Source: Mesostigma viride
Taxonomy: Eukaryota; Streptophyta; Mesostigmatophyceae; Mesostigmatales; Mesostigmataceae
Assembly (NCBI GenBank): GCA_009746045.1
Contig: RPFO01000026.1
Location: 7,501 to 69,500 of the forward strand
DNA length: 62,000 nucleotides
Reading direction: 5' to 3'
Made by a program: the position numbers and the translations under genes. Under the pieces are notes generated by a model, which made no database searches, had not been told where the DNA came from, and worked only from the letters and a program-made list of their open reading frames with translations. Shown piece after piece: positions 12,590-22,346 of this stretch (positions within the stretch are counted from its first letter, which is position 1; each line of letters starts with the position of its first letter).

Positions 12590-12590
12590 G

Positions 12591-13284
12591 TTTTACATCC
12601 CGGCTGACTGCCGGCTGCGAAAGATCTACACCTGATTCATAATAGACCATTATGAACAGTGGTCGCTATATTAATCGACGCAATCCACACCATGACTAGT
12701 ATGGACGATAACTAATCTAACATAATTAACCTGGCGCAGTTGACCCTGGCCGGTTCAAGCCCGAGGTGTTGCAACCTCGTGGGAAGCTGGGCGAAATGCC
12801 TCCCGAGGTACATGTAGCATTTACGACAGGAATTCAAGACCATGCATTTCCTAAACCCGCGGGCGTGACCCAGCCGGAAAGAGAAAGAGATTAACTCAAT
12901 TCATTTCATTCATTCCGGGGGTGACAATGGTGAACGTTCCCACACACTATTAACCTTGGCGTCTCACGGCGTTGCCAAGCAGTGCCAAGCAGCACTGCTT
13001 GGACGCATGGTCAACCGAGATCTCTAGGGCGCTACGGTTCACACGAATTGACCGTACGACCCAAAACGACTTATACTAGGTCCACGCACATTGACATGCT
13101 GCGCACCTACAGATAAACCAAAGTACCGAAAGTACTACAAAACCACTGAATAGCAAGGACAACGCCGTATGAACCGGCTGTACAAATAGTCCTAAATAGT
13201 CGAACACTAAGACTTCGCCTATTTCACATTGTTGCGCCGAACTGTCCACTAAAGGAACCTAATTAAATAGGCTAGGACGCAACA
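12591..13284 (-). repeat. 5' LTR of the LARD-like element
   Basis: This 694-bp copy has no insertions and serves as the empty-site reference for the left LTR: bases 12591-12672, the junction near 12696, and 12700-13284 align to 1113-1192, 1745-1778 and 6772-7359. Confidence 0.88.
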
Positions 13285-13442
13285 CTTTGCTCCCGGCCTC
13301 CTTTTCTACTTGGGTGCAACTGCACCACATGCATCATTAGTAGGCACACTGGCCGCCTGTCAGGTCTAGGGAAATGTATTCACAGATGAAAGAAGCGCCC
13401 ATTCCCATGCAAAAAGACGACAGGTCACACGGTAAAAAAAAC

Positions 13443-13568
13443 TCATGTCATCATGAGCTGCCGCAGCAGCTTGTACTGAGGCCCCGACAGCATCGCTGGC
13501 TTGGTCAAGGCATCGGCAATATTCTCGCTCTCGGGGATCCACCGCCGCTCATCCAACACCGTGGCGGA
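13443..13568 (-). pseudogene. copia RNase H C-terminal end
   Basis: The minus strand encodes a tail with the NIADALTKP motif, the usual C-terminal signature of Ty1/copia RNase H (compare NxADxxTK), ending in TGA at 13445-13443. It is separated from the rest of RNase H by the palindromic element 13569-14051. Deleting that element and one GCGGA joins LVLAESA to TVLDERRW in frame. Confidence 0.85.
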
Positions 13569-14051
13569 AGTTGTACAAGCTAACGCTTATACTTTTTATG
13601 CGCAAACCTTTTAGCTAAGGTTAACGCATATTCTTACATCCTGCGCAGGATGTAAGAATATGCGTTAACCTTAGCTAAAAGGTTTGCGCATAAAAAGTAT
13701 AAGCGTTAGCTTGTACAACTTAAAACCTTTGCGCGTTGGGGCGGAATATTAAGCGGCTCCCTAACTAGGGCTTTACTTCCGCATCGAATTACTAATAATA
13801 TCGAATCAGTAATTCGATATCGAATTAGTAATTCGATGCGGAAGTAAAGCCCTAGTTAGGGAGCCGCTTAATATTTCGCCCCAACGCGCAAAGGTTTTAA
13901 GTTGTACAAGCTAACGCTTATACTTTTTATGCGCAAACCTTTTAGCTAAGGTTAACGCATATTCTTACATCCTGCGCAGGATGTAAGAATATGCGTTAAC
14001 CTTAGCTAAAAGGTTTGCGCATAAAAAGTATAAGCGTTAGCTTGTAGAACT
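13569..14051. mobile_element. Palindrome-of-palindromes DNA element
   Basis: This 483-bp insert in RNase H is flanked by GCGGA (13564-13568 and 14052-14056). Two copies of a 152-bp palindrome (13569-13720 and 13900-14051, AGTTGTACAAGC to GCTTGTACAACT) bracket a 179-bp core that is itself palindromic (13721-13899, centred on ATTCGATATCGAAT). The whole insert therefore also folds on itself. No ORF of its own. The right outer arm has one mismatch (GTAGAACT). The 5-bp duplication, AGTT/AACT ends and GTTTT..AGTT inner junction resemble 1193-1744. Confidence 0.88.
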
Positions 14052-15765
14052 GCGGACTCGGCCAACACAAGGTAATCTAGTTTGGTGGTGGAGGCGAGCG
14101 GGTTATTCAGAAACTCAATTATTGACTTGCTATCTGTGCACAGCCGCATGCGGAGCGACAGCGCCACGCGGGCCTTATCCGCAATCCATTGCAAAAGATG
14201 CTGCACATAACACGCATGGTCGACAGCGGAAATGAACGCGCGACACTCCGCGCGATTGCTGTCTACCACTACCCGCTGATGGATGCGGCTATACCAGTCG
14301 ACAATAGTGGGCTGCCCAGTGGGGCCATCAAGAAAAAAGATGGCCGCCTCCCGCGCGCGCAGCTGCGTGATGGTACGCGACTCCAGGTTCGCGTCAGAGT
14401 AAATGGTCATTGCCACCGGGCGGGTGATATCAACCCCCCACACGCGCAGGCCCGGTGACGCCAAGACTTGCGTCCGAAGATGCTGCGCTCCCATGCCCGC
14501 AAGCACGGCGTCGGGCGCACGCGCGTAGATGGACAGGTCGGGTCGCACCGTGCCCGCGAGCCACCCCAGCTGGCCGCGCAATTGCGGTCCCGCGGACGCA
14601 TCCAGCCGCTCAGGCAGCGATTGCGCGAGCTTGTCGGCGTATTCCTGCTTGGCCGCCATGTCAATGCACCAGCCAACCGGTGTGCGGTGCAAAGTGTAGG
14701 TTAGGCCACAGAAAGGGACGGGGGTGTCGGGGTCCAGCCACAACGTGCGGCTAGTGGGCAAAAGCTTGGCCACAGCGGTTATGAACTGCCGGACCCACGC
14801 CCGGGGTCCAATAAGCCGCCAGTCATCCCCATGCCATTGCATGAACGCGGGCTCGTGTGGGTTGGGTGTGTGGATGTGAAAGAGGTTGCTATCGATGCGG
14901 GAAAACACCGCCCCCATGCTAGCAAAGATGCGTTCAGCCGTCTTGCGAAAGATGATGGGGCTAGACTGCAGGCCCTCCACACCAAGGAGAAGCCGCAAGT
15001 ACACACACCGCAGCTCCCCCTGCCACACCAAAGGGACCTTGACCACATACACCGTGCCACGCCACACTTCCTCGGCCACTGCCGGGTCGCTATGGAGAAA
15101 GGCCCGCTGAAAATCTGAGCAGGCCATGGCATAGTCCAACCCCGATCCAACAGCCCCAAGAACACCGATGTTAACACCCGGCTAGTGGTCTGCGACAGCC
15201 CGGGCGTAAACAATTCCTCCTCCGACAACTCAGACGAGCCCCTAAACTCCGTGACACAGGGCCGTACATGAAATGTGACAGGGTCAGTGGGGAGGACCTG
15301 CTTATACTTGAGCACAAACTTCAAGTTCAGCTTTACCGCCCCTTGCGGCACCTCCATCAACTCCCCATACACCCCATACATCGCCCACTCCAGCTGCGCG
15401 CGCAAGAAAGCCGCGCGCCACTTATGGAACTTGACAGGGTCACGGCAGTCCTCCTTAAACTGCGGATAACTAACAGGAGATTTAGTGGCGATGCTCCAGG
15501 GAAAAATGCCAAGACTGCTGGGGTGACACTTCTGCGGCTGCGTGACATCGGCTACCAGCGGCTCTGCCGTATATTCCGCCCCGCGAATGGCCCCTACTGC
15601 AGTGGCATAATCCTCAGGGTGATTAATAGCCTCGGGGGGACCCCGGCCCGTGAGGGCTGCAAGCGCTACGTGATATTGGTACAAGCCTATGCTCCCCACC
15701 CCCTCGAGGGTCACCAAGCCGGCTGACACAGAAAACCCGGGGAGGGAAACAAAAGGGTTACCTAT
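14052..15765 (-). pseudogene. copia reverse transcriptase and RNase H, frameshifted
   Basis: The upstream part (about 15765-15130) encodes the start of a Ty1/copia RT: a KWRAAFLRAQLEW helix, VPQGAVKLNLKFVLKYKQ, and TTSRVLTSVFLGLLDRGW. The downstream part (about 15139-14052) continues in another frame with ACSDFQRAFLHSD, the catalytic HGDD (the usual copia box is YVDD), then RNase H residues in IYSDANLESR, NRAECRAF and LCTDSKSIIEFL. The frames differ by what a 5-nt gain at the ATGCCATGGCC stretch (about 15130) would cause. The first frame is also offset from the integrase frame by one lost nucleotide near 15770. These breaks make it a pseudogene unless recoding is used. Confidence 0.85.
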
Positions 15766-17678
15766 GAGGGTGATCCCTTGTAACCCTCTAGCACTTGCAC
15801 AGGGACATCTACCCCTAGGATGGGCATGAGCACCTGCCCAGCCACCTTATAGGCCCGCTGCCCGTCAAACCCCGCAACCTCCTTCCAACTACTGGGCAGC
15901 AAAGGGTAATAGGCCTCGGCCGCCGCCGGGCTCGTGATAGACACGCCTGCCATGGTATCTATGGCCGCAATATGCCTAGAGGGAACATCATGAGCTTCAG
16001 TCACAACCGTGGGGCACTTATCTGGCATGACGCGGCTGACTTGTGCCGCACCCCCCGCTGCCGCCGCCTTGAGCTTGTCCGCCTTGAGCAGCTGTCGGAG
16101 GACGTGGGCCAGCTGGGAGCCCACGCCCGCGCCTGACGATGTGTCCGGCGCCGCCACGGTGGGCGCTGCTGGGGTCGCGGGGAGGGGCTGAGGTAGCGCC
16201 CCCGCGTCGACCCCGGGGACTTGCTCCGGCGCGGCGCCTGCAGGGGGGTGGGCAACAAGCGCATCATGCACAGCCACCCCAAGTGGGGTGGGTAGGACAG
16301 GTTCCAGCCGGGCCCGCTTGGCCGGCCGGCTATCCACATCCCAACCGAGCTGGCGGCTGTGCTCCTTGGCCGCCTGGACCTGGGCATCGGACGCCTTGTA
16401 CCGATACACCTTATCCCACGGGATGAGATAGTCCCTATGCTCCCAGTGCACCTTCACCCGCCTATGCACCCAGTCCAAATCCACCACCATGCCTGGCCCT
16501 TGCATCTGCCCCCGCTTGCCAAAGGAATTCTCCTTGTGAAACAAGACCAACTCCCCCAGCTCCCACTCCTGCGACAAGTCAGGCTGGGTGCGGTCTAACT
16601 GCCGCCTAACCTCAGCGGTGGTAGCGAGGTGGGCCTCCCAATGGTCTGCCACGTCCGGAGGGTAAATGCCCGACTGCAGCCCCCGCGCGGTAATAAGACC
16701 TAGTCCCTGGGGCAGCTTGAAAAGCACCTGGCTGTTGTACTTGTCCATGAGCAAGCGGCACCACAGCGCGCGTTGTGCATAAGGCTGCCCCGCGGGCTTG
16801 AATCCTAACCCGCTGGCCTGCTGCTTGGCTGCCATGCCCTTTACGCTGCTGATGTGCCTATCAATCAGCCCCAAGTTGCCATGGTCCTGCCGCCCAGCAA
16901 TAACCACCATCTCACAGCCCTCCCGCCCCACAATGCAATCAAATTGTTGGTCCAACATGACCTCAGAAATGGGAAAGAAGTGAGACATGGCAATGCGCAG
17001 CCCCCGCCACAAGGACTCCTCTACCATGCTTGGCAGGGGCTCGATGGCTAGGAACTTGGTATAGCGATCCATCAAGACCAAATAATAGTCCCCCTCCTCC
17101 AAATGCATGACATCCCCCACTAACCTCCCCCGGTACGGGGAAGGAGTCTTAGCATGCCAGCGCCTACGCTTCTTCCTGACACTTGCGCATGCGTGGCACT
17201 CCTCTAACTCCGCCTGAGCGACCTTCAACCCCGGCGCCCCCATAAGCCGAGTCGCCCAGTCTAGCGTTTGCCCCGCCACATGACCCACCGCAAGGTGAAT
17301 CTGGTGAGCAAGCATCCGCAATCCTATGGCCGTGGGGGTGGTGCCATCCCCTTCTATGCTAGGCACCTGCCCCGCCAAGCTCTCTGCATGTGCATTCCTG
17401 TCGGCAATGTGCTCTAGTGAGGCCTTACTGAGGCGGCGACCCAACTCCACGTCTACGTGAGGGGCTACCTCGGCATCTGCCGGCACTATCTCACCTGAAG
17501 GGGTGAGCTCCGGAAGGGCGTGTTCAGGCTCTATTGCGACCACGCTGGGCACGCACTCCTGATCAGCTGCAGCACTTGCACTTCCATTCTGAACCACTGA
17601 CGTGGGAACATTAGGACTACAAGGCACAGCATCCTCACGCCTAGCCGACTCACCGCGACACACATCACCTCTATGACG
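15762..17678 (-). CDS. copia integrase followed by a protease-like domain
   Basis: The frame is open from the codon after the gag UGA to TAG at 15764-15762. An HHCC-type zinc-binding region is seen: HLAVGH, then CHAC about 30 residues later. A DDE-type core follows: GDVMHLEEGDYYLVLMDRYT, then MLDQQFD, then NLGLIDRHISSVKG, where the usual Glu is replaced by Asp. A chromo-like segment (RRVKVHWEHRDYLIPW) follows. Near the end, IAAIDTMAGVSITSP, GFDGQRAYKVAGQ and, one frame over, ITLIGNPFV resemble the active-site loop, flap and second-lobe motif of a retropepsin. The canonical copia order puts protease before integrase, so a protease here would be unusual. The protease call rests on short motifs only. 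Confidence 0.75.
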   Translation of the reverse strand, partial: RHRGDVCRGESARREDAVPCSPNVPTSVVQNGSASAAADQECVPSVVAIEPEHALPELTPSGEIVPADAEVAPHVDVELGRRLSKASLEHIADRNAHAESLAGQVPSIEGDGTTPTAIGLRMLAHQIHLAVGHVAGQTLDWATRLMGAPGLKVAQAELEECHACASVRKKRRRWHAKTPSPYRGRLVGDVMHLEEGDYYLVLMDRYTKFLAIEPLPSMVEESLWRGLRIAMSHFFPISEVMLDQQFDCIVGREGCEMVVIAGRQDHGNLGLIDRHISSVKGMAAKQQASGLGFKPAGQPYAQRALWCRLLMDKYNSQVLFKLPQGLGLITARGLQSGIYPPDVADHWEAHLATTAEVRRQLDRTQPDLSQEWELGELVLFHKENSFGKRGQMQGPGMVVDLDWVHRRVKVHWEHRDYLIPWDKVYRYKASDAQVQAAKEHSRQLGWDVDSRPAKRARLEPVLPTPLGVAVHDALVAHPPAGAAPEQVPGVDAGALPQPLPATPAAPTVAAPDTSSGAGVGSQLAHVLRQLLKADKLKAAAAGGAAQVSRVMPDKCPTVVTEAHDVPSRHIAAIDTMAGVSITSPAAAEAYYPLLPSSWKEVAGFDGQRAYKVAGQVLMPILGVDVPVQVLEGYKGSPS

Positions 17679-18648
17679 TCACTTGGGCATGGCTGGCCGT
17701 GGGGCGCGGCATGTGTTGGGGTCGTGTCCAGGAAGCCGAACCGCCCAGCAGCGCCGGCACACTCGAGTCGCCTTGCCGAGGTCCAGCCGCAGCGTGCAGT
17801 TGGCCTCGGTGTGCCCCACGCCGGTGCACCGCTCGCAGACGACCTTCTCCTTGGGGACGCCACCCTGCTGCTGTTGCTGCCTGCCAGTGCCGCCCTCCTG
17901 TCGAGGCTGCTTGCCCTGACCGCCTCCCGGCCCGCGTTTGCTGGACGCGTTCTGGTTGTGCCGACCACCGCGAGCTCGGCGTTTGCCACCCAACATTCGC
18001 ACCACGTTGTCGGCCACCGTCGTGGACAGCTGGGTAACAAGAGTGGTCAAGTCCGACAGAGAAGCTGCTGGCGGGGTCGAGGCAGGCACAGGGTTTACCT
18101 GAGCAACTGTCGGCAGCTTGTTGTTACGCCTGGGGCCGCCCCGGTCCTTGAACATCTCTCGGAGGTGCGCCATGGCTGCGTTGAACCGTTTCTGGTCGTC
18201 CGGGGTGCCCACTACCACGGAAGAAGCTAGCGCAATTTTCATGCCGAGACCGGCCTTGACATTGGCACGGCTCTCTGGCGTCAGCCCCAGCGCATCCAGA
18301 ACTGCGCTGAGTAAATATTCGCTACTCATGTGCTTCAAGACACCCTTGCTCCGGACCTGGGCCGCGAATCTGGCCATGTCCGAGCTGAGGTAATTGGGGT
18401 CAAGCGACAGGTTGCGCACCAGCGCCTGCCCCTCCTTTTCCTCGTCAGGAAAGCTTGAGGTGTCGAGCACCTCTTGCAGGGCCTTCACTGTGTCGGGCCA
18501 GGTCCACGCCTCTTTGCTGGCGTTGATAATGACCCCTCGCACGTCCGCATTACCCGTAGCCTCGTTGCATACCTCTGACCGGCGCAGCTTGGTGAGGAAA
18601 ACTGCGTCGGACAGTTCGTTGTAGTCCTGCCGGAGCTCGCCCAGGCTG
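17679..18648 (-). pseudogene. copia gag, main part
   Basis: The frame runs from the piggyBac-like insertion point to UGA at 17681-17679. It encodes a helical capsid-like region (SLGELRQDYNELSD, FLTKLRRSE), a low-complexity basic stretch, and a CCHC zinc knuckle (CERCTGVGHTEANC, C-x2-C-x4-H-x4-C) followed by a second Cys/His cluster (CRRCWAVRLPGHDPNTC). The frame continues without a shift past the UGA into the integrase ORF, and the base after UGA is C, a context known to be leaky in other systems. Together with 22035-21804 and one TTAA this makes 401 codons plus stop. Confidence 0.83.
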
Positions 18649-18652
18649 TTAA

Positions 18653-21600
18653 CCCATAGCCCGGAAACAGTTCGATATATCGAACTGTTTGACCCCCGGT
18701 GGCGCGGCGCTCAATTCCAGGAGCGCCGCGCCACCCGTGACGGAGGGAAGTTGTCCGGTGGGTCTGGGAACACTTAGGGACGAAGGTGATGCATAGTATC
18801 CATCTTCCCAGTAAAAGTCCTAAATTTAGGACCAAGTGGAATTAAAAAATATATATGCAAACATTAAAATTTGACCCTGGCATTCGTGCCCATGACAGAT
18901 AACACACTTTTTTAGTTTCTATCAAAAACCTGGGGTCAAATAATTACATTTAGTGCATGAATGGGCCCTGCCACCTGCCAGACCTCAAAGCGCGAATTTG
19001 GCCAAAATGTGGGTTTTAGGACCATTAGGACCAATTATTGTCAACGCATGACCATGCTATCCACACGGTCCCTTGAGCATCTTACAAGCGCTAGGGGACC
19101 CTATGAGGCCTTGGGATGGCGGGGCAGCGTATAACAAGGCCATACCCTGCTGTGGCTGCCTCTATATATACGCGTGATTAACGGTGTCACAGATGGTGCA
19201 GGTAATGCAATATAGGGTTGCATGGTTGCTGAGGTTGCCCGGCTTGAACATGGCCCACCCCTTGCAGTAAACTTTCTCTAAGCATATGCCAAACCTTCTT
19301 TGACATCACGGACATGCTGGCCACCACCCAGCGATGAAAAAACATTGCATTTGCATTGCAACTAACACATGAATGCAGCCAAATCAAGTTACAAAACAAC
19401 GTTGTGCTAACATGCAACGCTTTGTGAGCGAATTCAGGGTGCATGTAACACGTAAACCATACTGTATATACTGTCTGAGAACACCCTGAACGACTGCAGG
19501 CCATAGGACCATGGTTTATAACTAACACATGAGTAAAACTGCTCTTACGCATGTACATGTTTCTTACGCACGTGTGTTTTAGCTGCAGCGGACGACGAAG
19601 ATAGAGACGTAAAAAATTGTATGACGTAAACCAACTATGTGTGACAGTTATGTGCACAGAGAGCGTCCCCTCTTTTTAGGCATAGCTGGCTGACTCAAAA
19701 CACCACGACAGCGTTGCCAGTTACACTCATGATCTAGGACAACCCGGCACTTACCTGCTACTTACGTCGCCTCATTCCAGATGGTTGCAAAAAAGTCGCT
19801 GAAATCCGCAGCGAGGTCAGCTTTCCGAGAGCTGAGCGCACCAAAGCTGGCCAACCAGTTCGACAATGATATAAACCACGCTTGTGCTGCGTTCTAGGTC
19901 CAAGAAATACCGAAAGTGAAGACCTATAAGGTGCGCTCGCTGCCCAGCCTGAACGTCCCTAAAACATGGTCGACAATGGAAATCGGGCAAGAATATCACG
20001 GCCCAGGCGCTCCCATGTCAAATACTCCGTTTCTAAACTCCAGACTATAATAAAAATCGTCCACAAAAATTTCCTGGCTTGATTCGCACCACCATTGCTA
20101 ATACACTAACATGTTTGTGCCAAAATCGACCCTCCGCGAGCAGGCGATCTGCGACCCATTTGTGTTGTGCCGCTGTGATACAGCGCTAGTGACACATAAA
20201 AACTTGCGCAGAAAATATTCACAGCCTTTAAGCATAACTAACAACCTTTCGTTTTTGCTACTGGGCGCCCGAAATGATAAACGCACGTGAAAACGCCGGC
20301 CACGATTGTCAGGTCGCCATATCCACCTCACTTCATTCCCGCACCCACTTTTTCGCTCCAAAATCGGTTATATTTTTGGTCGAGGTACCTACTTTCCCGC
20401 CATTATACCCGGTACCCGGGTACGGAATCCGGGTACCATGTGCCGGTACCACGGGTCGGGTACATCATGCCGGGTACGGTCCACATGGGGTACGGTCCAT
20501 ATAGTGACCCCCCCCCCCGGTGACTCGGTTATAGTGACCACTAGGACGATTTAGGACAAAGTCCTAAATTTAGGACCGTGGGATGATTAACAATAGGTTT
20601 GGGGGTAATATTCGCCATAGCCTGGTAATTACAACGTGTATTGAGAAAGTATCACGTGACTTTGGCGGGAAATTTTCACTCGCGCGCGCGCGTAATGAGA
20701 TATGGCTTCCAGCGTGCCGTTGTCATGGAAATTTGCGTCTCGCGGCTTGTAACGGTTCAGAATGTTGCTCAGAATGATGATGCGTGATTTTCGTAGGTCA
20801 GGGGTGGCCAGATGTATAGCATTGGGAAAATACAGGTAGGTAATTACTGATTTCTTGGTCGCCAGTACCAGATGAGTAATTGCACGTCATATTTCGATTT
20901 TCTTCTTATGGCCGGGCAGGCTTCGCCAGCCCGAGCACCCAGTTTTGGTACTGGACATCCGCAGCAGCGTCCGGCCTGTGAATTCGGATGCGTTTATAGG
21001 TCATCTTTGCACAGAACATCAACCTGGTAATCATGGTGGATGCATGCATTATCAGGCTATGGCGGCCTATGCCTGGAAAGCATTAGCCCGTGTGAGATAT
21101 GAGGGTCCCGGCCAGCAGAACCCGGAAAGGTCGTGATCGAGCCAGGTACGGCAACGTGTTTGCATGTCGTTTGCACGGGAATCTGTCGTTTATGCATCCT
21201 TGTTTCACGAGTGTATCAGTGCCTCTTGCAGCAGGTTTCCATGCCTGCTGTATGAGTGCTATTAGCCCCAAATCTGCTCAGTTTGTGGTGTTTCTTTGGA
21301 GGATGCCATTCCGTTGGTGCTGGTTTAGCAACTTCTTTGTTTTCCAGCACTTTTGACAGTCCTATGTGGCTGTATACAATGCATAAGTGTGTGGCAATTC
21401 ATGGATAGCTGCATACGCGCGCGTAACCCACACACGTAAGTGAGCGGATTGTATAGGTCAGTTGGGCTATCCGTGCGGTCTGACCCAAGGAAAGCATGGT
21501 GGCACTATCTATTGACATTGTCCAACCCCAGAATAATTTTTTAGAACCCTCCCTGCAGGGGTAAACTACTAAGGGGATTTCCCTTGCCTGAAAATGATCG

Positions 21601-21799
21601 TCTTTTGGCCAACTTTGACATTAAATATCTTGCAAACCACTTTATAAACTCATGATATTATTGCATATTCTGAAAGCCCTTGAAGTGTAGATATTCCTAG
21701 CACCTTGGTTGGGGGTATTTGGAGTTGTGGTCTATGAGTTATGATTTTTTTCATTTTCAGGGGTCAAAAAATGCCCAAAACCCATTCCCGGACTATGGG
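18653..21799. mobile_element. piggyBac-like element inserted in gag
   Basis: TTAA flanks both ends (18649-18652 and 21800-21803). The ends are CCCATAGCCCGGAAAC on the left and the reverse complement of CCCATAGTCCGGGAAT on the right, about 15 bp of imperfect inverted repeat starting CCC, as in piggyBac. A shared TTTGACCCC lies farther in on both sides. The interior (3147 bp) has no ORF with transposase motifs. It contains a subterminal palindrome (18667-18692, CAGTTCGATATATCGAACTG), a GC-rich hairpin (18699-18733), two copies of GTCCTAAATTTAGGAC (about 18815 and 20560), and a GGTACC/CGGGTAC-rich stretch at 20400-20480. Confidence 0.82.
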
Positions 21800-21803
21800 T
21801 TAA

Positions 21804-22035
21804 TAAACTCCTCCACGGCGGACGGCGTCAGAACTTCTGGCAGCTTACTTGGCAGCTCTTCTTTCTTGAAAACTTTCCGGGCAGGTGGTGCTGACTGCTG
21901 CCCCGGAGCTGTGCTGACCGAGCCACCAGCTGGCTCAGTCGCCACGGTGGCTGCGCCACTCCCATCCGCCGGAGTTGATGCTTGCGTTCCCTGGTCCTGG
22001 GTTGTAGCTGGCGTTCGCTCCGCGCCACGCGCCAT
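21804..22035 (-). pseudogene. copia gag, N-terminal part
   Basis: ATG at 22035 (MARGAERTPATTQDQG) lies 50 bases inside the 5' LTR edge. The peptide ends KLPEVLTPSAVEEFI at the TTAA where the piggyBac-like element begins. Joining through one TTAA gives EEFINSLGELRQDYN, in frame with the main gag part. An in-frame start at 22098 would lie in the LTR, so 22035 is preferred. Confidence 0.8.
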
Positions 22036-22084
22036 GAGCCCAGAAAAATGGTCAACGGTAATGTTGACTGTTGTGAATACAAGT

Positions 22085-22346
22085 TGAATGCCCTTCACCG
22101 CTGGCTAGCACGCCGGCGATGGAGACGGGATTTTTGTTGTTTGGGGAACAGATTGTGGGAGGCTGAGCCCGCAGCCGCCACTGATTCAGCTATTGAACCC
22201 TCAGAGAGAACCGTCCCGGCGCGCACTGGCTTCCGTACCTTGCTTAGGCACCGACTAGCATCTAGACACCAATCTTTGATGCCCACCTGACTAGGCGCCC
22301 AGGCCGGCGACTACCGGCCAGCGGATAGATGCCACTCGGGAGCACA
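22085..22346 (-). repeat. 5' LTR of the copia element (internally deleted)
   Basis: It aligns with the LTR copies at 76-498 and 505-926 at both ends but lacks about 160 bp, including the 30-bp internal duplication. The deletion junction lies at TCAGAGAGAACCGTCCC (about 22200). Confidence 0.85.

Larger units (their letters stand above)
7360..12590 (-). other. Internal domain of the LARD-like element, no coding capacity seen
   Basis: About 5.2 kb with only short ORFs, none showing RT, integrase, protease or zinc-knuckle motifs. It contains runs rich in CCTAAGGGGG-type motifs (9050-9600) and a repeat array at 11800-12150. Confidence 0.6.
1113..13284 (-). mobile_element. Non-coding LTR retroelement (LARD-like)
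   Basis: Two copies of one LTR bound about 5.2 kb of internal DNA. The intact copy is 12591-13284. The other spans 1113-7359 and is itself interrupted twice. Both outer edges carry the 5-bp duplication CTTTG (1108-1112 and 13285-13289). On the minus strand the LTR starts TGTTGCGTCC. The 5' LTR is followed after one base by a TGG-initiated primer-binding-like stretch (plus 12573-12589). A G-rich purine tract (revcomp of 7360-7377) precedes the 3' LTR. No gag or pol motif was found in 7360-12590, so it must have been moved by proteins from another element. It sits in the 3' untranslated part of the copia element. Confidence 0.82.
505..22346 (-). mobile_element. Ty1/copia-type LTR retrotransposon, heavily nested
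   Basis: Read on the minus strand the order is: 5' LTR (22085-22346), gag N-terminus (22035-21804), rest of gag (18648-17679), integrase and protease-like region (17678-15762), RT (about 15765-14052), RNase H end (13568-13443), 3' untranslated DNA (13442-13290 and 1107-927), 3' LTR (505-926). Three insertions interrupt it: 18653-21799, 13569-14051 and 1113-13284. At the first two, deleting the insert and one target duplication rejoins the open frame, which shows that the flanking pieces were once one element. A purine-rich tract directly precedes the 3' LTR on the minus strand (revcomp of 927-945). The pol frame carries a 1-nt loss near 15770 and a 5-nt gain near 15130, so the copy is dead. 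The LTRs run TG to CA on the minus strand. The outer target duplication cannot be checked because the left end lies beyond the window. Confidence 0.85.
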
